41,536 bases of DNA from contig JANYDY010000116.1 of the NCBI GenBank assembly GCA_025363435.1, positions 1 through 41,536 of the forward strand, read 5' to 3'. The position numbers and the translations under genes were made by a program. Of this stretch, positions 1-8,000 are shown one piece after another. Source of the DNA: Betaproteobacteria bacterium (GTDB lineage Bacteria > Pseudomonadota > Gammaproteobacteria > Burkholderiales > SG8-41). Positions within the stretch are counted from its first letter, which is position 1. The number at the start of each line of letters is the position of its first letter. Under the pieces are notes generated by a model. The model worked only from the letters and a program-made list of their open reading frames with translations. It had not been told where the DNA came from and did not search any database.

Positions 1-796
1 TTTCCCATTCGGTGCCAAGTCCGGCGGTCAGCGCGGCGAGATCACGTTTGTCGGTCAACGCGCTGAAAAAACCGCCAAACGGCGCCTCCAGCACGTTCGT
101 GATGCCGGTGAAGCCGCGTCGCGCCAGCAACGCCGCGGTAACCCCGTTTTTCGCCGCCTGTCCGGCGTGCAGACGCTTCACCATCGCGCCTTCCTGCGCC
201 GCCATCAAACCAGCAGCCATCGAGCCGGCGATGCCGAAGGCGTGTTGGGTGCGCTCTTCGTCGAGATCGAGCAGAGAGGCCGCCGTCGCCGCTGCGACAA
301 AAACACCGCACACCGCGGCGGAATGAAAGCCGCGTTTGAAAATATTGCCGGCACCGGCATTGCCGACGCGCAGGCCGGCTTCGTAACCGGCGGCGATGCC
401 GGCAATCAGGCGGCGTCCGGAAATATCGCCGCGCGATTCAGCGATAGCAAGCGCGGTGGCAATCGCGATAGCGCCCGCATGCACCGAAGCGCGCGTATGC
501 GCATCGTCGAGTTCGAAGGCGTGGCCGGCAGTGCTGTTGACAAACACCGCTTGCGACACCGAGGTGCGCATGCTGCTGCCGAACACCGAAGCGCGCGGAT
601 TGCCGCCTTCCTCGCGCACGACGTCAGCAACGATGCGCGTCCACGGCAAGGTCGCACCGAACAGCATGCAGCCAAGCGCATCGAGCATGCACTCTTTGAC
701 TTTATCGACCACTGCCGGCGGCAACGCCGTGTACTCGAGATGCGCGATGTAAGCAGCGAGTTCACGTGTCGCGCCCGCAGATATCGTCCCGTTCAT
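1..796 (-). CDS. MmgE/PrpD family protein, C-terminus cut by window edge
   Basis: About 265 residues are visible, starting at an ATG at 796 and running open past base 1. The family includes 2-methylcitrate dehydratase (PrpD), MmgE and relatives that dehydrate or isomerise carboxylic acids in the cytoplasm. Seen: the N-terminal helical domain with LDALGCMLFG, then the family signature STAGHAFELDDAH near residue 90, then the AGYEAGLRVG and KRGFHSAAVCG segments and the KRLHAGQAAKNGV segment. The start is 26 bp downstream of a Bug receptor stop, so it is probably the last visible gene of a minus-strand operon that starts at the cupin gene at 5109. The substrate is unknown; calling it prpD would be over-reach because no prpB or prpC lies nearby. 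Confidence 0.9.
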   Translation of the reverse strand, partial: MNGTISAGATRELAAYIAHLEYTALPPAVVDKVKECMLDALGCMLFGATLPWTRIVADVVREEGGNPRASVFGSSMRTSVSQAVFVNSTAGHAFELDDAHTRASVHAGAIAIATALAIAESRGDISGRRLIAGIAAGYEAGLRVGNAGAGNIFKRGFHSAAVCGVFVAAATAASLLDLDEERTQHAFGIAGSMAAGLMAAQEGAMVKRLHAGQAAKNGVTAALLARRGFTGITNVLEAPFGGFFSALTDKRDLAALTAGLGTEWE

Positions 797-822
797 GCTT
801 TGAGCCTCTGCATTTCGCACCG

Positions 823-1806
823 TCAATCGGTCGTGATACCCGTGCTTTTCACCACCGGCAGCCATTTTTTGTGCTCATCGGCGAGAAAATGCGCAAACGA
901 CTGCGAAGTTTCGGGCGCAGCCAGCGCGCCGTCGCGCGCCAGCATTTCGCCCACCGGCGGCGCTTTCAGCGCCTCCATAAGTTCGCGATGTAAACGCTCG
1001 ACAACCGCTTGCGGCGTGCCCGCGCGCAGCGAAAGCCCGTTCCAGATGATGTGTTCGTAACCACGCACGCCTGACTCGGCAATCGTCGGCGTCTGCGGCA
1101 GCAGCGGCCAGCGTTTCGCCGTGGTTACCGCAATCAGGCGCAGCCGACCCGCCTTGATATGGCTCAGTGACGACGTCGGGTTATTGAACGCGACCGAGGT
1201 CTCGCCGCTCAGCACCGAGATGGTCGCCATCGCACTGCCTTTGTAAGGAATATGCGTGAGCTTGACATCGGCGATCAGATTGAAAAGTTCGCCACCAAGA
1301 TGCGAGCCGCCGCCTAGCCCCGACGAACCGAAAGTGATTGCACCGGGGCGCGCCTTCGCCATCGCCACCAGATCCTTGACCTTGTAGACCGGCAGCGACG
1401 GGTGCACGATCAGCGCGCCCGGCGAAATGCCGACCCGGCTCAACGGCGTAAAATCGCGAAACGAATCGAAAGGCAGTCTGGTTTGCAGGATCTGCGCGAG
1501 ACTGAAATTGGTGCTGACAAGATAGAGCGTGTAACCATCGGCCGGCGCGCCGAGCACGATGTTGGAGGCGATGACCGAGCCGCCGCCGGGACGGTTGTCG
1601 ACGATGACCTGCTGCCCCAGCCGTTTGCCCAGTTCACTGGCGATGACGCGCGCCGCCGCGTCATTGCCGCCACCGGGCGCCAGCGGCACGATCAACCTGA
1701 TTGTGCGCTCCGGATAGGTTTGCGCAAAAGCGCCTGCTGCTGCGAGGGCCGCGACAAAAAACACCTTAGCAAACGCGCCTGCTCTACCGTATTTTCTAAA
1801 TGCCAC
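823..1806 (-). CDS. Bug/TctC family tripartite tricarboxylate transporter substrate-binding protein
   Basis: A periplasmic solute receptor of 327 aa, the usual length for the family, probably binding a carboxylated compound. Seen: a signal peptide ending AGAFAQ near residue 29, the mature start TYPERTIRLIVP, the ligand-loop motif PGGGNDAAAR, VDNRPGGGS, PADGYTL, and the HIPYKGSAMA segment. The start is a GTG at 1806; no ATG exists before the signal peptide. It overlaps the end of the SDR gene by 11 bp, which suggests translational coupling. The MmgE/PrpD gene follows after 26 bp. No TctA or TctB partner is nearby, so the membrane part must be elsewhere or absent. Confidence 0.93.
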   Translation of the reverse strand: MAFRKYGRAGAFAKVFFVAALAAAGAFAQTYPERTIRLIVPLAPGGGNDAAARVIASELGKRLGQQVIVDNRPGGGSVIASNIVLGAPADGYTLYLVSTNFSLAQILQTRLPFDSFRDFTPLSRVGISPGALIVHPSLPVYKVKDLVAMAKARPGAITFGSSGLGGGSHLGGELFNLIADVKLTHIPYKGSAMATISVLSGETSVAFNNPTSSLSHIKAGRLRLIAVTTAKRWPLLPQTPTIAESGVRGYEHIIWNGLSLRAGTPQAVVERLHRELMEALKAPPVGEMLARDGALAAPETSQSFAHFLADEHKKWLPVVKSTGITTD

Positions 1807-2590
1807 GCGTTCTGCCGCCGTCGACGTTGATTGCCGTACCGGTGATCATGCCGGCGCGCGCCGAAGCGAGAAACACCGCGAGGTCGGCAACGTCTTCCGG
1901 TTTGACGACGCGCCCCATCGGCACATCGGCGACGAGTTGCTTCTCCGCCTCCTGTTCTGAAATGCCGCGGTCGCGCGCAGCGACTTTGACGAGTTCGGTC
2001 CAGCGCCCGGTGTCGGTCGAACCGGGCGCAATGGCGTTAACGGTAATGCCGGCAGGCCCGAACTCATTGGCCATTGCCTTGGTGATGCTGAGCGTGCCGA
2101 GGTTGATCGGACCCGACATGACCTGCACGCCGTGCGGCTCGCGGCCGCGCGTGCCTGAAATATGGATAACGCGCCCCTGCGTCGATTTTTTGAGATAAGG
2201 CATAGTCTCGCGCGTCATGCGAATCAGCCCCAGCGGTTTGACCGCGAAATAGCTTTCCCACAACTCATCTGGAATATCGGCCAGCCTGCCGCGATACGCG
2301 CCGCCCGCGCAATTAACCAGTATGTCGACGCTGCCCAGCGCCTTGACGGCGGCGGCAACCGCGGGCTTGATCGCCACCGTGCCCTTCTCGAGATCGAGCG
2401 GAATCACCGCGATACGCAGCGCCGCATATTGTGCGCGTAAATCCGCCGCGACTTTTTCGCAGCGCTCGACATCGCGCCCGAACAGGCCGAGATTGACGCC
2501 GTGTGCTGCAAACGCCACCGCAATCGACCTGCCAATGCCGCGGCTCGCGCCCGTAATAAATGCAGTGCGTCCCTTGAGATCAAATTCCAT
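1796..2590 (-). CDS. SDR family protein with altered active site
   Basis: A Rossmann-fold short-chain dehydrogenase/reductase of 264 aa, starting at the ATG at 2590 (MEFDLKGRTAF). Seen: the cofactor motif TGASRGIG (13-20), NCAG (93-96), the catalytic-type Ser145 in HISG, and VNAIAPG (184-190). Two of the four classical catalytic residues appear changed. The place expected for Tyr in YxxxK reads LSITK (Leu167, Lys171), and the Asn of the helix-4 motif reads Lys118 (FAVKPLG). The spacing between Ser145 and Lys171 is also longer than usual. It may therefore be a divergent SDR with a different chemistry or a non-redox role. It lies between the hydroxyacid dehydrogenase (97 bp gap) and the Bug gene (11 bp overlap). 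A longer in-frame start would overlap the upstream gene and is not needed. Confidence 0.9.
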   Translation of the reverse strand: MEFDLKGRTAFITGASRGIGRSIAVAFAAHGVNLGLFGRDVERCEKVAADLRAQYAALRIAVIPLDLEKGTVAIKPAVAAAVKALGSVDILVNCAGGAYRGRLADIPDELWESYFAVKPLGLIRMTRETMPYLKKSTQGRVIHISGTRGREPHGVQVMSGPINLGTLSITKAMANEFGPAGITVNAIAPGSTDTGRWTELVKVAARDRGISEQEAEKQLVADVPMGRVVKPEDVADLAVFLASARAGMITGTAINVDGGRTRGI

Positions 2591-2687
2591 GGTGTGTTTT
2601 CCGAATTGATGAATCGGTTGAAAGTATTCTGCCGTCTGCGTGTATTTCTTCTGCCGACTGCGCGCGCCGGAAAACAATAAGCGCAGC

Positions 2688-3626
2688 CTAGGGCAGCGGA
2701 TTCGGCAGCGCTGCGCCTGAAAAATGCGCGCGCAGATTGGCCAGCACTTTGCGCTTGCGCTCTTCGCGTATCTCCAGCGTATGCGAACCGACATGCGGCG
2801 TCATCACCACATTGTCCAGCGCCAGCAATGCGGCCGGCACCTGCGGCTCGTCGCTAAACACGTCGAGCCCGGCGCCGGCAATGCGTTTTTCCGCCAGTGC
2901 GGCGATCAGCGCGTCCTGGTCGATGATGGGACCGCGCGCGACGTTGACCAGAAAGCCGTCGGTGCCGAGTGCATCGAGAACTTTGGCATCGATCAGATTG
3001 CGCGTTGCCGGCATCAACGGACAGGTCACCACTAGGCATTCGCTTTCACGCGCAAGACTCAGGACATCTTCGTGATACGGGTAGGCGACTGCCGGTTTAC
3101 GCCGCGGCCCCTGGTAACGAATCGTCATGCCGCAGGCGGCGGCGCGCTGCGCAACCGCAATGCCGATGTTGCCGAGACCGACAATGCCGCAGACCTTGCC
3201 GCGCACTTCGCGCCCAACCGGCGCCACCGTCGTCGGCCATTTGCCCGCGCGCACAAAACGATCGCACTCGCCAATGCGCCGCATCGAAGCAATCATCAAA
3301 CCGAGCGCCAGATCAGCAACGCCTTCGGAAATCGAATCCGGCGTATTTGTAACGGGAATACCGCGTTCGCGTGCCGGCGAGCGATCAAGCGTGGTGTTGC
3401 TGCCGAACAGCGCGATAATTTCGAGCTTCGGCAGCGCATCGAGCTGTGCTCGCGTAAAACCGGTAATGCCCGGCGTCACCAGCGCACGGATGCGCGGCCC
3501 GACTTCGGCAAGCATTTGCGCCGGGTCCGGCGCCTGCCACAATTTATGTACGACAAATTCGCGTTCGAGTTCGGCCACCGCAGGCGCATAAATTGCACGC
3601 GACAACAATAGTTCGGGTTTCGACAT
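2688..3626 (-). CDS. D-2-hydroxyacid dehydrogenase (NAD-binding)
   Basis: A cytoplasmic oxidoreductase of the D-isomer-specific 2-hydroxyacid dehydrogenase family, expected to interconvert a 2-hydroxy acid and a 2-keto acid with NAD(P). It has 312 aa, the usual length. Seen: the dinucleotide motif GLGNIG (150-155), Arg231 in NVARGPIID, Glu260 in DVFSDEP and His278 in TPHVGSHT, which together form the expected Arg-Glu-His active site. The start ATG is at 3626 and the upstream Bug stop lies 2 bp away, with an AAGGCG-type ribosome site inside that gene. The substrate is not predictable; glyoxylate/hydroxypyruvate reductase-like enzymes are the closest general type. The preceding receptor may import its substrate. 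Confidence 0.93.
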   Translation of the reverse strand: MSKPELLLSRAIYAPAVAELEREFVVHKLWQAPDPAQMLAEVGPRIRALVTPGITGFTRAQLDALPKLEIIALFGSNTTLDRSPARERGIPVTNTPDSISEGVADLALGLMIASMRRIGECDRFVRAGKWPTTVAPVGREVRGKVCGIVGLGNIGIAVAQRAAACGMTIRYQGPRRKPAVAYPYHEDVLSLARESECLVVTCPLMPATRNLIDAKVLDALGTDGFLVNVARGPIIDQDALIAALAEKRIAGAGLDVFSDEPQVPAALLALDNVVMTPHVGSHTLEIREERKRKVLANLRAHFSGAALPNPLP

Positions 3627-3628
3627 GT

Positions 3629-4597
3629 TTAATCGCCTTTGATGCCGGCTTCCTTGATGACTTTACCGAAACGCGTGGCCTCGCTCTGAATGAAGCGGCC
3701 GAACTCTTCGGGCGTGCTGGTCAGCGGTTCAACGCCGGCCTGCGCAAACCGCGGTTTCATATCGGGCGCCTGCACCGCCTTGATCAGCTCCGCATTCAAG
3801 CGAGTGATGATGTCGCGCGGCGTTCCGGTCGGCGCGAGTATGCCGTACCAAACGCTGATTTCGAAATTGGCGAAGCCCTGCTCCTTGGTCGTCGCAATGC
3901 CCGGATAATCAGCGAGCCGCTCGGGCGACAGCACTGCAATCGCACGCACGCGTTTGGATAGCACCTGACCGAGTGCAACCGGCGCCGCCACCACTTCCAT
4001 ATCGACCTGCCCGCTGGCAAGCCCGATCAACGCCAGCCCCGAGCCCTTGTAAGGCACATGCAGGATATCGATCTTCTCAAGGCTCTTCAGCAATTCAGGC
4101 GCCAGATGGGTGGTGGTGCCAATGCCACCGGAACCATAACTCAACCTGCCCGGTTGTTTGCGCGCGATCGCAATCAGTTCCTTGAGATCTTTCGCCGGCA
4201 CCGAAGGATGGACCACCAGCACGTTGCGCACCGCGCCGACCAGCGCAATCGGCGCCAGGTCCTTCCACGGATCGTAGTTGAGTTTGTTGTAGAGCAGCGG
4301 ACTCAAGGCGATCACCGGCGAACTCAGCACGATGGTGTAACCGTCCGCCGGCGACTTCGAGGCGATTTCAAGGCCGACGTTGCCGCTGGCCCCCGGGCGG
4401 CTGTCGGCCACCACCGACTGCCCGATCTGTTCCGACAATTTCTGCGCCACCAGACGGCCGACGATGTCGGTCGGCCCGCCTGGCGGAAACGGCATCACCA
4501 TACGTATCGCCTTCGACGGATACGTTTGCGCCATCGCAATACCGGCACCGAATATGAATGCCATTGCACCCGTTGCCGCGCGCTTACAAAATCTCAT
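3629..4597 (-). CDS. Bug/TctC family substrate-binding protein
   Basis: A periplasmic receptor of 322 aa. The signal peptide begins MRFCKRAATG and ends near IAMAQ, followed by TYPSKAIRMVMP. The family loop PPGGPTDIVGR, the variant ADSRPGASGN, PADGYTI, a GSGGIGTTTH stretch and HVPYKGSGLA are present. The start is uncertain: ATGs at 4603 and 4597 both follow the purine-rich AGAGGGG; the second gives better spacing (about 8 nt) and is used here. A TTG further upstream is not needed. It follows the cupin gene by some 40 bp and precedes the hydroxyacid dehydrogenase, so it is operonic with both. Ligand unknown. Confidence 0.92.
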   Translation of the reverse strand: MRFCKRAATGAMAFIFGAGIAMAQTYPSKAIRMVMPFPPGGPTDIVGRLVAQKLSEQIGQSVVADSRPGASGNVGLEIASKSPADGYTIVLSSPVIALSPLLYNKLNYDPWKDLAPIALVGAVRNVLVVHPSVPAKDLKELIAIARKQPGRLSYGSGGIGTTTHLAPELLKSLEKIDILHVPYKGSGLALIGLASGQVDMEVVAAPVALGQVLSKRVRAIAVLSPERLADYPGIATTKEQGFANFEISVWYGILAPTGTPRDIITRLNAELIKAVQAPDMKPRFAQAGVEPLTSTPEEFGRFIQSEATRFGKVIKEAGIKGD

Positions 4598-4644
4598 TGC
4601 CATATCCCCTCTCAATCCCGCATCCTGAATCCTGAATCCTGTTT

Positions 4645-5109
4645 CTAATAATGCGATTTGAAGCTGATCGCATCGCGGTAATGCAGGTCCTCAAGATCGA
4701 TGTAGGAGCGCTTGGTCTTTTTGTCGACGGTGTACTGGATCTTGCGGTTGGTTTCATTGGTGGCGCGAATATCCAGCAACTCAAGGTATTCCTTGACCTC
4801 CCACTCGTGCGCGCCGGCGATACCGGGCGGCGCATAGATCATCGAACCGGGGCCGACCTCGGTTTCCTTGCCGTTGAAATCGCGCACCGTCGCGTGACCG
4901 GCGATGACGTAGTAACAGGCCTCGATCGGATGCCAGTGCAGTTGTTCATAGGTGCCGGGCTTGTAAGTCGCGCGACCGAGACGCACGCGATCGGTCTGAT
5001 TGACTTCGGGCCAGCCGACCAGGCGCTGATAAGTCTGGCCGTCGGTAACGCCGCGCCGCCCCGGGCAGTCCGCCTGATTGAGAACTTGCAAGGTCGATTT
5101 GACTTCCAT
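4645..5109 (-). CDS. Cupin domain-containing protein
   Basis: A small single-domain beta-barrel protein of 154 aa. Seen: the first cupin motif around LHWHPIEACYYVIAG, giving His58, His60 and Glu63 as likely metal ligands, and the second motif around PPGIAGAHEWEV with His101. Cupins of this type are metal-dependent dioxygenases, isomerases or ligand sensors; which of these applies cannot be told. The start at 5109 is decided by a strong AGGAGGAG ribosome site 5 nt upstream; the longer in-frame extension has none. It is the first gene of the minus-strand operon that continues with a Bug receptor, and it is divergent from the Bug gene at 5263. No signal peptide is seen, so it is cytoplasmic. Confidence 0.9.
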   Translation of the reverse strand: MEVKSTLQVLNQADCPGRRGVTDGQTYQRLVGWPEVNQTDRVRLGRATYKPGTYEQLHWHPIEACYYVIAGHATVRDFNGKETEVGPGSMIYAPPGIAGAHEWEVKEYLELLDIRATNETNRKIQYTVDKKTKRSYIDLEDLHYRDAISFKSHY

Positions 5110-5111
5110 GT

Positions 5112-5119
5112 TTGCTCCT
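5112..5119 (-). promoter_or_regulatory. Strong ribosome binding site of the cupin gene
   Basis: The minus strand reads CAGGAGGAGCAAACATG, an almost complete anti-16S match about 5 nt before the ATG. It fixes the cupin start over the longer open frame. Confidence 0.8.
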
Positions 5120-5262
5120 CCTGATTTGAAATTAATGCACAAAACGAAGTGTAAACAAATCGTGCGCAGCGCGTGCAACTTGCCGCCGGCACAGCGAAAA
5201 TGATTTGACGTACGGGGCAAAGGTGACGGATTCTAACGCCCGGCAATACTGGGCGGACCCGC

Positions 5263-6303
5263 ATGAGCATCAGCATAAATCTGCACAACAACGTGAAGCA
5301 ATCCCGCGCGGGCGGCGACGCCGGCGCGCTGCTTGCGCGCAAAATGGCGACGATTTTGTTGTTTGCAGCCGTCACTCCGGCAACCGCAGCTGATAACGCG
5401 CCGGCATTTCCGGTGAAGCCGATCCGGTTGATTCTCGGTTATCCGCCGGGTGGTTCAAGCGACGCGGTAGCGCGCGTGCTGGCGCAGGCACTGTCTGCGC
5501 GCATGGGGCAGAACATCCTCATCGACAACCGGCCCGGCGCCGGCGGCAACATCGCTGCCGAAATCGTCGCGCGTGCCGCGCCCGATGGTTATACCTGGCT
5601 ACTCGGCAACAACGGCATCCTCGCCACCAATCAGGCGCTCTACCAGCGCCTGCCGTTCGATTCGCTGAAGGATTTCGCCACCGTCGCGCTGGTCGCCGCG
5701 CAACCGAGCGTGCTGATTGTCCATCCATCGCTGCCGGTGAAATCGGTACGCGAACTGATTGCACTGGCGAAAGCACGGCCGGGCCAGCTCAACTACGCCT
5801 CGTCGGGCACCGGCACCGCGGGCCACCTCGCCGGTGAATTGCTGAAGGGGCTGGCGAAAATAGATTTCGTACACATTCCCTACCGCGGCGGCGGACCGGC
5901 GCTGATCGATCTTCTCAGCGGTCAGATGCAATTCATGTTTGCGACAGCCGGCTCGGTCATGCCGCAAGTGCACAACGGGCGCCTGCGCGCACTCGCGGTG
6001 ACCTCGGAGAAACGTTCACCGACCCTGCCCGAATTGCCGACGGTGGCCGAAGCCGGGGTACCGACATTCGAAGCGATGACCTGGCACGGCATTGTTGCAC
6101 CGGCGGCAACGCCCCCGGCCATTGTTGAAAAATCGAATACCGAAATCAATGCAGCACTTGCCTCGCCGGAAGTACGCGAACGACTGGCAGCCCAGGGCGC
6201 CGAGCCGCAGCACGGCACGCCAGCGGAATTCGCCGCCTACCTCAGGCGTGAGATTCCGAAATGGACGAAAGTCGTGCGTGATTCCGGCGCGAAGCCTGAA
6301 TGA
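5263..6303 (+). CDS. Bug/TctC family substrate-binding protein
   Basis: A periplasmic receptor, 346 aa from the ATG at 5263. The N-terminus is longer than in its neighbours: about 25 residues precede the hydrophobic stretch MATILLFAAVTPATAA. An alternative ATG at 5344 would leave the signal peptide without its positive residues (ARK), so the upstream start is preferred, with doubt. Seen: PPGGSSDAVAR, IDNRPGAGGN, APDGYTW, SSGTGTAGHLAGE and HIPYRGGGPA. It is a single plus-strand gene, divergent from the cupin operon, with the 153 bp between them available for both promoters. The next gene, a secreted protein, follows after 84 bp. Confidence 0.92.
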   Translation: MSISINLHNNVKQSRAGGDAGALLARKMATILLFAAVTPATAADNAPAFPVKPIRLILGYPPGGSSDAVARVLAQALSARMGQNILIDNRPGAGGNIAAEIVARAAPDGYTWLLGNNGILATNQALYQRLPFDSLKDFATVALVAAQPSVLIVHPSLPVKSVRELIALAKARPGQLNYASSGTGTAGHLAGELLKGLAKIDFVHIPYRGGGPALIDLLSGQMQFMFATAGSVMPQVHNGRLRALAVTSEKRSPTLPELPTVAEAGVPTFEAMTWHGIVAPAATPPAIVEKSNTEINAALASPEVRERLAAQGAEPQHGTPAEFAAYLRREIPKWTKVVRDSGAKPE

Positions 6304-6308
6304 AGGCA

Positions 6309-6338
6309 TTGGGTTTCGCACTGAAGTTGCGGCATAAT
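6309..6338 (+). promoter_or_regulatory. Possible sigma70 promoter
   Basis: TTGGGT and CATAAT are separated by 18 bp, just upstream of the secreted protein gene at 6388. The -10 matches five of six bases; the -35 is weak. Pattern match only. Confidence 0.3.
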
Positions 6339-6387
6339 CCGTTAGTCCGTATTAACGTATTCCCAATAACACAGTACCGGAGGATCC

Positions 6388-7080
6388 ATGAACAAGAATT
6401 CCAATCGCCTGCCAGCTCTGCAGACCACAGGCGCTTTGCTTTGCGCCCTTGCCTCTTCGTTCGCGTTTGCGCAAATGGGCGAATATCAGCCGCCGGGCCC
6501 GAACGACGGCACTGCTTTCACCAATCAGATCAATGTAAAGCCCAGCGCCAATAATGAGGTATATCTCAGCCTCAAAACGCGCTGCGAAACCGAAGTCGGC
6601 AGCGGCAAATCAAACGGCGATGTTTGCGCCGAAGCTGCGGCCATACTGCTCGGTAACGACGTGCCCGATCACCTGCGCGACATCTCCTCGGTGACCAAGA
6701 CGAAAATTGCCCTGCGCCTGCTCGAACGCGGCGTCGACAGCAGCAATCTCGCCGCGGCGCGCGCCTACGACATGTACAACAAAACCGATATTGGCGGCTT
6801 TCTCACCGGCGGTGTTGCCGACTCCTACCGCGCGGCGGAACTGATGGACGTCATGCTCAAGCGCAATTACGTCGGTGCCTCGCTGCGCAAATCGCGTTCA
6901 GCAGTTTCGCTTTTCTCGTTCAGCACGCCTGAATCGGAAAAACGCCAGCACTGCGATGTGGCCAAGCAGGCGATTGCCGGCGGCAAGCTCGACGCCGACA
7001 GTAAAATAGTTGCCGCAGACATCCTCGATAGCACGATCTGCAAAAACCTCGCCGCGCAAGCGCTGCAACAGCCGAACTGA
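6388..7080 (+). CDS. Secreted protein of unknown function, four cysteines
   Basis: I do not recognise a family. The product has 230 aa with a clear signal peptide (cleavage near SFAFA, residue 28). The mature part contains four cysteines (66, 80, 189, 218), which could form two disulfides in the periplasm. The middle (about 95-165) is Ala/Leu-rich and looks helical, with LLERGVDSSNLAAARAYDMY and YRAAELMDVMLKR segments that vaguely recall helical-repeat (TPR/Sel1-like) proteins; this is a weak resemblance. The start is set by GGAGG at 6379-6383, 4 nt before the ATG. It lies between a Bug gene and an aldo/keto reductase gene on the same strand. Base composition and codon use look like the neighbours. 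Confidence 0.85.
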   Translation: MNKNSNRLPALQTTGALLCALASSFAFAQMGEYQPPGPNDGTAFTNQINVKPSANNEVYLSLKTRCETEVGSGKSNGDVCAEAAAILLGNDVPDHLRDISSVTKTKIALRLLERGVDSSNLAAARAYDMYNKTDIGGFLTGGVADSYRAAELMDVMLKRNYVGASLRKSRSAVSLFSFSTPESEKRQHCDVAKQAIAGGKLDADSKIVAADILDSTICKNLAAQALQQPN

Positions 7081-7135
7081 TTTTGCCCCCCTGCTCCGCG
7101 CCGGCGCGCGGAGCATCCGCCTCAGGAGCACGCGC

Positions 7136-7960
7136 ATGATCCCCATGCTCACGGCGCATGGCGCCAGCATTCCGACTGTCGGTTTCGGCACCTCGCAACT
7201 CGGCGATTGCACGGACGTGGTCGCTGCCGCGCTGAAGCTCGGCTATCGTCACATCGACACCGCCTGGAAATACGGCTCCGAACAGGGCGTCGGCAACGGC
7301 ATCAAAAAATCCGGCGTACCGCGCAAAGACATTTTTTTAACGACCAAGGTTTCGCACGAATACCTGGGTGCCGCCGATTTTGCGCGTTCAGTCGAAGAGA
7401 GCCTGAGCCGCCTGCAAACTGATTACGTGGATCTGCTGCTGGTGCACTGGCCGACCATCGACAACATACCGCTTGCAGAAACCATGGGCGCACTGGCCAA
7501 AGCCAGGCGCGACGGTAAAACGCGTTTCATCGGTGTGGCGAACTTCAACATTGCTCTGCTCGACGAAGCGATGCGCCTGTGCCCCGAGCAATTTTCGGTG
7601 CTGCAGGCCGAGTACCATCCGTACCTTGATCAAACGAAAATGCTCGCGCATTGCCGCAGCAAAGGGTTGACCTTCATGGCCTATTGCCCGCTCGCGCGCG
7701 GCGGCATTTTCAAAGACCCGGTGCTCGCCGACATCGCGCGCGCCAAAGGCCGCAGCATCGCGCAGATTGCGTTGCGCTGGCTGATACAGCAGGATATTGT
7801 GGCGCCGATACCGCGTTCGGCCGATCCGAAGCATATGGCAGAGAGTCTGGCCGTATTCGATTTTGCGTTGAGCATTGAAGAAATGCAGCGCATATACGCG
7901 CTTAAACGCGCCGACGGGCGCATTGCCAATCCGGCCGGTCGCGCACCGGCGTGGGATTGA
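7136..7960 (+). CDS. Aldo/keto reductase
   Basis: A cytoplasmic NADPH-type oxidoreductase of 274 aa, the size of the 2,5-diketo-D-gluconate reductase-like group. Seen: the GFGTSQLG start of the barrel and the complete catalytic tetrad Asp41 (HIDTAWKYG), Tyr46, Lys71 (TTKV) and His104 (LVHWP). IPRSADPKH near the C-terminus is the usual cofactor-binding strand. The ATG at 7136 follows CAGGAG by about 7 nt; the longer frame overlaps nothing but has no ribosome site. It is followed after 40 bp by a Bug gene, so receptor and reductase are probably co-expressed. It would reduce a carbonyl compound; which one is unknown. Confidence 0.93.
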   Translation: MIPMLTAHGASIPTVGFGTSQLGDCTDVVAAALKLGYRHIDTAWKYGSEQGVGNGIKKSGVPRKDIFLTTKVSHEYLGAADFARSVEESLSRLQTDYVDLLLVHWPTIDNIPLAETMGALAKARRDGKTRFIGVANFNIALLDEAMRLCPEQFSVLQAEYHPYLDQTKMLAHCRSKGLTFMAYCPLARGGIFKDPVLADIARAKGRSIAQIALRWLIQQDIVAPIPRSADPKHMAESLAVFDFALSIEEMQRIYALKRADGRIANPAGRAPAWD

Positions 7961-8000
7961 AACACACATTCAGCGCGCCTTACCGCTCAAGGAGGCCGGC

